DNA from: CAVSRC01 sp963781775
GTDB taxonomy: Bacteria; Pseudomonadota; Alphaproteobacteria; Rhizobiales; Kaistiaceae
DNA: 64,000 nucleotides
Direction of reading: 5' to 3'
NCBI GenBank assembly: GCA_963781775.1
Contig: CAWAHE010000015.1
Coordinates: 85,350 to 149,349 of the forward strand
The first letter of the stretch is position 1; each line of letters begins with the position of its first letter. Below the pieces are notes generated by a model that had not been told where the DNA came from, searched no databases, and was given only the letters and a program-made list of their open reading frames with translations. Made by a program: the position numbers and the translations under genes. Shown piece after piece: positions 57,681-64,000 of the stretch.

Positions 57681-60600
57681 ATGCTCCTGCACTCAGCTCG
57701 TTTTGAATCGAATCTGAAATCCATCGCCGCGCTGGCGCTTGCCGCCTTGATATGGACGGGCGCCGCCGAGCGGGCTGCCGCCCAAGTGCCATCGATCATG
57801 GCGCCAGGCGACACGATCGTCACCGGCTTCCCCGGCGTAACGCCCGCGGTGCCGCCGTTTCCATCCGGCAATCCCATCGATGAGACGTTCATCGATCTCG
57901 ATGGGGCGTCGATGCAGATACAGCGGCCTCAACCTTCGGGACCGCCTTCCGGCCAACTGATCGAGTCCCCGACGATCTTCGCCGCGCCGGCGCGCACCGT
58001 CGGTGAGGTGTTTCCGATCACGCTCGACGATCAGCCGGCGCCGAATATCTTCCTCGGCGCGACCTCTGCCTTCGGCATCCAGATTGTTGCCCCTGACAAC
58101 GATGGCGACGGCCGCATGGAGCGCATCACCAAGGGGCAGCCCGGCGCCACCTTTATGGATGGCCAGTGGGGCGAGGGTGGATCGCCCGGCAGCATCTATC
58201 GTGTCGATGGCACCACCGGCGACATCACGCTGTTCACGACCATTGGCGCCAACGCAGGCCCCGGCCTCGGCGACGTGGTCTATGACCGCTCCAGCCACCA
58301 GTTCTTTGTCTCGGACATGGATACCGGGCTGATCTATCGTCTCGACTGGACGGGGCTGATCACCGACACCTTCGATCACGGCGTGAATGGCCGCCCGAAC
58401 GCCGGGCTGGCCGCGGTCGCCGACGACAACAGCACCATGGATATCACCAGTCCGGCGTTCGATTCGGAGGATCCGACGACATGGGGCTACACCCAGCCTG
58501 AGCGCCAGAGTCGGCGGCATGGCGGTCCATGGCGGACGGCTCTACTTCACCGTCAAGGAACCGCTGCAGGTCTGGTCGATCGGGATCAACCTCGACGGCA
58601 CGTTCGCCGATGACGCGCGCTGGGAACTCGACGTCACAGGTCTCGCCAGCAACAACCCGATCACCGACATGCTCTTCGACGCCGAGGGCCGCATGGTCCT
58701 CGCGCAGCGTGGCGAGCAGCGCGGCAGCTACGATTACACTGTCTTCGCCGAGCCGCTGCAGTCGTCGGTCGTGCGCTACCAGCGCGAGCTTCCCGATAAC
58801 CCCGCGACGCCCGGCACCTGGGTGCCGGTGCCCGACGAATATGCAATCGGATTCCGTCCCGACGGTCGCAACACCGATGGCGGTGTTGCGCTCGGCCCGT
58901 CTTATGATGCCAATGGACAGATGATCGCCGGTTCGTGCGGCGGCTATCTGTGGACGACGGGCGAATCGCTGCGCGAGAACCCGGCCCTTGCTGCCCAGCT
59001 TGCCGCCGGAGGTCCGGCCACCGTTCACGGGCTGCAGGGCAACGACCACAATCTCGTGCGACCGGCGAACGATCCGCCGTTCCAATCCTATTTCACCGAC
59101 TATGACGGCCAGTTCGACGACGTCGACAACCAGGGTCACATGGGCGACGTCGAGATCTGGCAGCCCTGTCAGGGCAACAGCTATGGCGGCTATGGCTATC
59201 TGCCACCGTACTTCCCGCCACCGCCGTACACGCCGCCACCGGCGGACGGGTTCAACCTGCGCCTCGACAAGCAGGCTGACCCGAAGACCTGTGCTGTGGA
59301 CCCGACCGGCTACATCTGCCAGTTCACCATCCGCGTCACCAATACCGGCCCTGGCATCTTTGCCGGTCCGATCACGGTGGATGACACGCTGCCCACGGTT
59401 CCGCCGACCGCGGTTGTCGACTTTGACCTTCAACCGCCTTGGGTTTGCGGAGCACTTGGGCCGATCTCGTACGAGTGCACGACATGGGCATACCTGTTCC
59501 CGGGGGAGAGCGTTGACCTGTACGTCACCGTCACGTTGCCGGGTGACACGGATCTCTGTCACCTGCCAAACGTAGCGCAGCTCGTCTGGGGACCCGGCTG
59601 GGGGGATTCGGATCCGTCCGATGACTCCGACTGGGATTCGGCCGTTGTGCCTAGCGACAAATGTGGCCCGCCCGAAGGCGACACCACGAACCTCAAGATC
59701 GAGAAGCGCGGCGATCCGATTTGCAAGGATGACGGCGCGTGGGTCTGTGAGTACAGCATCTTGATCACCAACACCGGGCCTGGCGTCTACAAGGGCGACA
59801 TCGTCATCGACGACACGCTCTCGGTGCCGGATCCGATCGGCGCTCCGTCGCCTCCAGACTGGACCTGCACGAACCCGGGACCAGTACACACCTGTACCTT
59901 CCCGGAGGCCAGCCTGCCTGACGGCGTTGGCGGGGGCCAACTCGACCCGACCAACAGCATCATTCTGCAGTTTAGCGTTGTGGTGCCGAAGGTGAATCAG
60001 GAACAGGCCGACGCCTGCGAAGTGACCAACCAGGCCATGATCACGCAGGCGCCTGGCGGCAGCCCGATGAACATAAACCCGGCGGACGACACGTCGGCAC
60101 TGATTCATTCGGCAACGCCGGGTCCCAACTGCCCACCGGTCGACAGGCACTCCGACCTGTCGATCCTGAAGAGGGGTCTCGGCTGCTTCCCGTACCATCG
60201 GACGCTCGCCGAAGGGCCTGCCGGAGAGGGGCCGGTTCAGTTGGCCCCGTCAGGCCAAAGCCAGGCACAACAACTGGTCATCCAGGGCGGCGCCGACGGT
60301 GGCGCCGTGGCGAACACGCAGTGGGCGTGCATCTTCGGAATCGAGGTGCACAACAACGGCCCGGATGACTTCCCCGGTCCGCTGACGGTCAACGACACGT
60401 TCATCGGCTTTACGCCGGTGCCGCCCTCACCTCTGTTCGGGTGGCCGACAACCGGTGCCGTCTGCACGCCATATGGCATCGGCGGTTCCGATTGCACCGC
60501 GAATATCCCCATTGCGCACGGCACCTCGGCGCCGCCATTGTGGGTCGGGGTTATCGTTCCCGGTGACGGCTCGGTCTGCGACGTCACCAACGAGGCAACG

Positions 60601-61536
60601 ATCACCGATCCTGCCGGTGGCACGCCGCAGAACACCAACCCCGGCAATGACACGTCGCAGGCGACCCTGCACATTCCGTCGGCGCAATGTTCGCAGGTGG
60701 AGGCGATCAAGATCTGTCCGGTCCAGAGCCGTATGCCGGACGGCGGTTGCTGCCCGGATGGCGGAACCTGGAACGGGCGTGCCTGCTCCAACGGTGCGCC
60801 GCCGCCACCGCCGCCTCCACCACCGCCGCCCACGGGTCAGTGCCCGGCCGGCATGCATGGCACGCCGCCGAACTGCGTGACCGACCAGTGCCCGCAAGGC
60901 ACGCATGGCACCTATCCGCGGTGCGAACCGAACGTGTGCCCGCGTGGTTCGGTTGGTCAGTGGCCGAACTGCCGCTGTCCGGACGGCACGACCGGTGTGT
61001 GGCCGAGGTGTGTGAAGCCGCCGGTCTTCCAGCCGCAATGCCGGGCCGGCACACACGGCACGTACCCGAACTGCGTGCCCAACGTGTGCCAGGAAGGCAC
61101 GCACGGGACGTACCCGAACTGCATCCGGAATGTGTGCCCGCAAGGCACGGTCGGTCAGTGGCCGAACTGCCGCAAGCTGGTCTGCCCGCAAGGCACACAT
61201 GGCACGTACCCGAACTGCATCCGGAACGTGTGCCCGCAAGGCACGCACGGGACGTACCCGAACTGCATCCGGAATGTGTGCCCGAACGGCACGATCGGTC
61301 GGTGGCCGAACTGTGTGAAGCCGCCGATCCTGCAGCCGCAATGTGGGCCGGGCACGCACGGCACGTACCCGAGGTGCCTACCGAACGTGTGCCCGAAAGG
61401 CACGATCGGGCGGTGGCCGAATTGTGTGAAAGCGCCGGTCCTCCGGCAGCCCACACAGCCGGTGCAGCCGCCGACCCTTCAGATCAATCCGAATCTGAAG
61501 CTGTTCGTCCCGCCGCCGTCGAACCAGATCAAGTAG
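57681..61536 (+). pseudogene. Large secreted protein with three DUF11 domains and a cysteine-repeat tail, single-base frameshift
   Basis: About 1284 aa if one base is removed. ATG at 57681, with GGAGGA upstream. A signal peptide ends near AERAAAQ. An N-terminal ~440-residue region has propeller-like sequence (GSIYRVDGTTGDITLFTTIG; VVYDRSSHQFFVSDMDTG). Three DUF11 domains follow, at about 59250-59650, 59682-60115 and 60148-60690, with motifs such as ITNTGPGVYKGDIVIDDT. After a polyproline run come twelve Cys modules. The frame breaks near 58507. Dropping one A in CGCCAGAGT gives QPERRVGGMAVHGGRLYFTV. Likely a surface or extracellular protein. Real inactivation or sequencing error is unresolved. 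Confidence 0.8.
60841..61425 (+). repeat. Array of twelve 12-residue Cys modules in the DUF11 protein
   Basis: Twelve units fit the pattern C-x2-G-[TSM]-x-G-x-[YWP]-P-[NR]-C, for example CPQGTHGTYPNC, CPRGSVGQWPNC and CPNGTIGRWPNC. Several are joined by the linker IRNV, giving a 16-residue period. Each unit has a Cys at both ends, 24 in all, suited to one disulfide or metal site per unit. Several units are almost identical at DNA level, indicating recent expansion. No named domain is recognised. Confidence 0.8.
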
Positions 61537-61560
61537 CGGCGCGGTACAACCAGACATGCG

Positions 61561-61586
61561 AAAGGGCGGCCGAGAGGCCGCCCTTT
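61561..61586 (+). terminator. Terminator after the DUF11 gene
   Basis: A perfect 11-bp stem (AAAGGGCGGCC / GGCCGCCCTTT) with a GAGA tetraloop, 24 nt after the stop. A short T-run on the plus strand favours termination of the upstream gene. Confidence 0.7.
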
Positions 61587-61670
61587 CTGCTTTGCGGATG
61601 GCGATCACCGTGCCATTTCGCGCGCGGGCCCGCGTCTTTGCAATCCGGATCGAGCCTGTAAGATCGCGCG

Positions 61671-62993
61671 ATGACCGACGGCGGCAGCGGCGAGAAGTGG
61701 AACTTCAGGATCCTGCTGGGCCAGGGGATTTTCGACTACACGGGAAGCCAACTGACCAGCGAAAAGCTGGTCCTGCCGTTCATCTACACCGCCCTTGGCG
61801 GTCCACTCCTGCTTGCCGGGCTGATCGTGCCGATCGTCCGGGTCACCAAGCTCGTCGCGCAAATCACCGTGGCGCCCGTGATCCACGCTTCGCGGCAGAA
61901 CAAGTGGTTCTGCGCCGGGGCGTTGCTGGCGCTGGCGGTGGCGATGGCGATCGTTTGCCTGACCGTTCGCGATGCCTCGGTCGCCTGGGTGGCGGTCATC
62001 TTCGTGGCCGTGACGATCGTGCTCGGCGTGAGCGACGGCATCACCGGACTAGCGTTCACCGACATGCTGGGGCGCGTGCTGCCCGAGCAGCGCCGCAGCA
62101 CGCTTCTGTTCGCCGAATCGGGCGTCGCAGGACTGGTAGCCGTGCTGGTGGCCCTGTGGTCACAAACCTTCATCACATCGAAGACCCCGCTCGACGCCCA
62201 TCTCGAGCTGATGTGGATCGGCGTCGTCATGCTCTTGATCGCGGCCGTCGGCATCGTGGTCGTTCGCGAGCCGGCCAAGCAGGAGGACGCGCCGAAGCGT
62301 CGCGAGACGGAGCATGAAAAAATCGGTAGCTACGCCGGTCTGCGGGAGAGTTTCGGGATCGCGTTCGCTTTACCGTGGTTCCGCCGGTTCGTCGTCGCGC
62401 GGACGCTTTTTCTGTCGATCGAACTGGCGATGCCCTTCTACGCGATCCATGCCGCCATCCTGCACAAGGACAAGGTCAATGGACTGAGCACGTTCGTCAT
62501 CGCCAGCTGCGTGGGGCTGATCATCGGCGGGCTCGTGTGGCCGCGTGTCTCACGACGGTCGATCAGGACGGTGTTGGCTGCCTCGGCGATCGTCGCCTGC
62601 CTTGCCGGGCTTCTTGCGCTGGCACTGGCGCGATGGCCGCAACTGCAATCGCCGCACCCTTATTCGGTCGTGATAGCGATGGTTGCGTTCAGCGCCCAGG
62701 GCATCTCGAACGGCCGCACGGTGTTTTTGATCGGCGCCACCACCGACGCCAATCGCTCGTACTGCATTGCCGTGGCCAACGTGCTGACCGGAGCGCTGGC
62801 GATCGTCGTGGCCGCCATCCTCGGCACCGCGGCGCACTTTCGTGATGTCCACTGGGCGATCTGGATCATGGTCGCGCTGAACGTCGCCGCGGCGCTCTAC
62901 GCAGGCGGGCTAGGGGAGGCGAAGCAGCCGGCGGCGCACGATCAGGATCAGGTCAAGGAAGCGCTGGCGTCTGTCCATCGCGGACGTGGATGA
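61671..62993 (+). CDS. MFS transporter-like protein
   Basis: 440 aa, about 12 TMs in two halves separated by a charged loop (~200-225; VREPAKQEDAPKRRETEHE). Segments include GVSDGITGLAFTDMLGRVLPEQRRSTLLFAESG and GISNGRTVFLIGATTDANRSYCIAV. MFS-type A-motif is weak. Substrate unknown. It is a single gene. Confidence 0.82.
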   Translation: MTDGGSGEKWNFRILLGQGIFDYTGSQLTSEKLVLPFIYTALGGPLLLAGLIVPIVRVTKLVAQITVAPVIHASRQNKWFCAGALLALAVAMAIVCLTVRDASVAWVAVIFVAVTIVLGVSDGITGLAFTDMLGRVLPEQRRSTLLFAESGVAGLVAVLVALWSQTFITSKTPLDAHLELMWIGVVMLLIAAVGIVVVREPAKQEDAPKRRETEHEKIGSYAGLRESFGIAFALPWFRRFVVARTLFLSIELAMPFYAIHAAILHKDKVNGLSTFVIASCVGLIIGGLVWPRVSRRSIRTVLAASAIVACLAGLLALALARWPQLQSPHPYSVVIAMVAFSAQGISNGRTVFLIGATTDANRSYCIAVANVLTGALAIVVAAILGTAAHFRDVHWAIWIMVALNVAAALYAGGLGEAKQPAAHDQDQVKEALASVHRGRG

Positions 62994-63111
62994 GGGGCCA
63001 GGCGACGGCATCTGCCGATTCGACAAGCGGGCGAACCTGAAGACGCGCGCCCGATCAGATGCAGGGGCGCACTTCGCCGGAGCAGCGGCGCGCCCGGGTC
63101 AACGGCGACGG

Positions 63112-63891
63112 TCAGCCGGAGAAATCGGCCAGGACGGATTGAAGCGCCTCCGGCCCGACCTTCACCTTGCCGGCGAACGGATGATCGATGACCACGATCG
63201 TGAACAGCCCGGCGAAGATCAGGACCGAGAGGGCGCCGGTCATCAGCGCCTGCGCGCGCAGGTTCTCGGCGCCGAAGAAGAACGTGAAACCGATGGTCAC
63301 GACGGCGCCGCCGAACAGCACCACCCAGATGATTCCGGGGACGACGCCGTCAGCCATGACCAGGCGTTCACGGCGTGCATTGCTGATGGCATCCACCTGC
63401 CGGAGGATTTCGGCGATGACGACGCCTTCGTCGGCGGCGAAGGAGTGAAACCTGAGCACCTCGCTGTAGATATTGTGCAAGGCCGTGGTGGCGGCGGGGC
63501 TGTCCTTCTCCTGCTCCATCGCCGGCCATTCCTTGTCGATCGCAGTCGTCAGGTAGTCGGTCGTCGCCTGGCGGATGGCGGCGCCGTGCGCCTCGTCGAT
63601 TCCGCCCGACAGCAGATAGACCGTGCCGGCTGCGCTGGCCTCCTGCGCCACCTCCCTGTCGGCCTGGTTGAATTGTTCCCACACGACGACGACGACGAAG
63701 GCGAGCAGGACCGCATAGAGAACGCCGATGGTCGCGAACTTGAAGCCGGCGACCTCATTGTTGGTGCGCAGCCGGCCGAGCTCGACGTAGTGGCGCGCGA
63801 CGACCGGCCCCGCCATCGCGATCGCGGTCGCCGGGACGAAGATGATGAGGGCGGAAAGCCACAGCGGCAAGGTCGTCAGGAAGAGTATCAA
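63112..63891 (-). CDS. DUF4239 membrane protein
   Basis: 259 aa. Two N-terminal TMs (LWLSALIIFVPATAIAMAG; GVLYAVLLAFVVVVVWEQF) and two C-terminal TMs (GIIWVVLFGGAVVTIGFTFFF; LMTGALSVLIFAGLFTIVVI) flank a helical soluble section (NQADREVAQEASAAGTVYLLSGG). The sequence pattern fits DUF4239, of unknown function. Starts with ATG at 63891. The 109 nt beyond it to the window edge show no supported gene. Confidence 0.88.
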   Translation of the reverse strand: MILFLTTLPLWLSALIIFVPATAIAMAGPVVARHYVELGRLRTNNEVAGFKFATIGVLYAVLLAFVVVVVWEQFNQADREVAQEASAAGTVYLLSGGIDEAHGAAIRQATTDYLTTAIDKEWPAMEQEKDSPAATTALHNIYSEVLRFHSFAADEGVVIAEILRQVDAISNARRERLVMADGVVPGIIWVVLFGGAVVTIGFTFFFGAENLRAQALMTGALSVLIFAGLFTIVVIDHPFAGKVKVGPEALQSVLADFSG

Positions 63892-64000
63892 GGCGGGATC
63901 CCCCGGATGCGTCCCGAATCGATCCGAAGGGTTGCGCCTTTGGAACCGCGCTGCAAGGCAGGCGCGGGCGATGCCAGCAATGGCTCACCGTGGCCGCCCA

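Noticed and set aside
60841..61425. CRISPR-like repeat array
   Set aside because: Periodic DNA repeats here are in frame with the DUF11 protein and encode Cys modules. There are no uniform direct repeats with unique spacers and no cas genes.
1..64000. tRNA, rRNA, phage genes and insertion sequences
   Set aside because: No tRNA cloverleaf-like segments, rRNA sequence, integrase, transposase or terminase motif was seen anywhere in the window.

Overview
The window is a GC-rich, densely coded chromosomal segment from an alphaproteobacterium, most likely of the order Hyphomicrobiales (Rhizobiales). Several families point there: a MucR/Ros zinc-finger regulator, DUF1491, DUF5330, DUF6456 and DUF2336 proteins, a TAT-exported beta-helix protein of the TIGR03808 type, a type V (R. 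etli-like) asparaginase, and a DUF1254/DUF1214 pair. I see no rRNA, tRNA, CRISPR array, phage genes or insertion sequence. It reads as ordinary chromosome with a few unusual spots.

Layout. 1-4943: the end of a membrane protein and a periplasmic heavy-metal-sensor-like protein, facing an RND efflux pump with its adaptor. 5223-7226: an ECF sigma factor and RskA-type anti-sigma factor, convergent with a fasciclin-domain protein. 7362-12410: an enolase-superfamily enzyme, a 31-residue membrane microprotein behind an FNR/FixK-type box, an aminotransferase coupled to an asparaginase, and a TAT beta-helix protein. 12490-16061: both subunits of methylmalonyl-CoA mutase, followed by a LuxR solo. 17039-24652: an M20 dipeptidase, cytochrome c556-like protein, HerA-like ATPase, a frameshifted amidase and superoxide dismutase. 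24710-30302: a frameshifted cation/proton antiporter, a periplasmic aldose epimerase and an ABC-2 exporter.

30407-34688 holds small proteins, MsrB and oligopeptidase B. It also holds two copies of a roughly 120-bp palindromic repeat and a relic of a second oligopeptidase B gene. 34912-42233 is a nine-gene Mrp-type antiporter operon with three large antiporter-like subunits and no MrpA in this window. 42531-47140 carries mucR, a DnaA-domain-IV-like protein with a DUF6456 partner, sufE and small conserved genes. 47153-52674 has DUF2336, DUF1254 and DUF1214 proteins, PBP1A and an L,D-transpeptidase. 52799-56228 is a four-gene osmoprotectant ABC importer. 56519-63891 has a YcgN protein, a very large secreted DUF11/cysteine-repeat protein, an MFS transporter and a DUF4239 protein.

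Four otherwise intact genes (amidase, antiporter, osmoprotectant ATPase and DUF11 protein) are each interrupted by what looks like one extra base. Either the assembly carries small insertions or the genes are recently inactivated. The most novel features are the DUF11 protein with twelve 12-residue Cys modules and a CRP-type site upstream, the three-antiporter Mrp-like operon, the FNR-box microprotein, the DnaA-like/DUF6456 pair beside DnaA-box-like sequences, and the oligopeptidase relic flanked by palindromic repeats.
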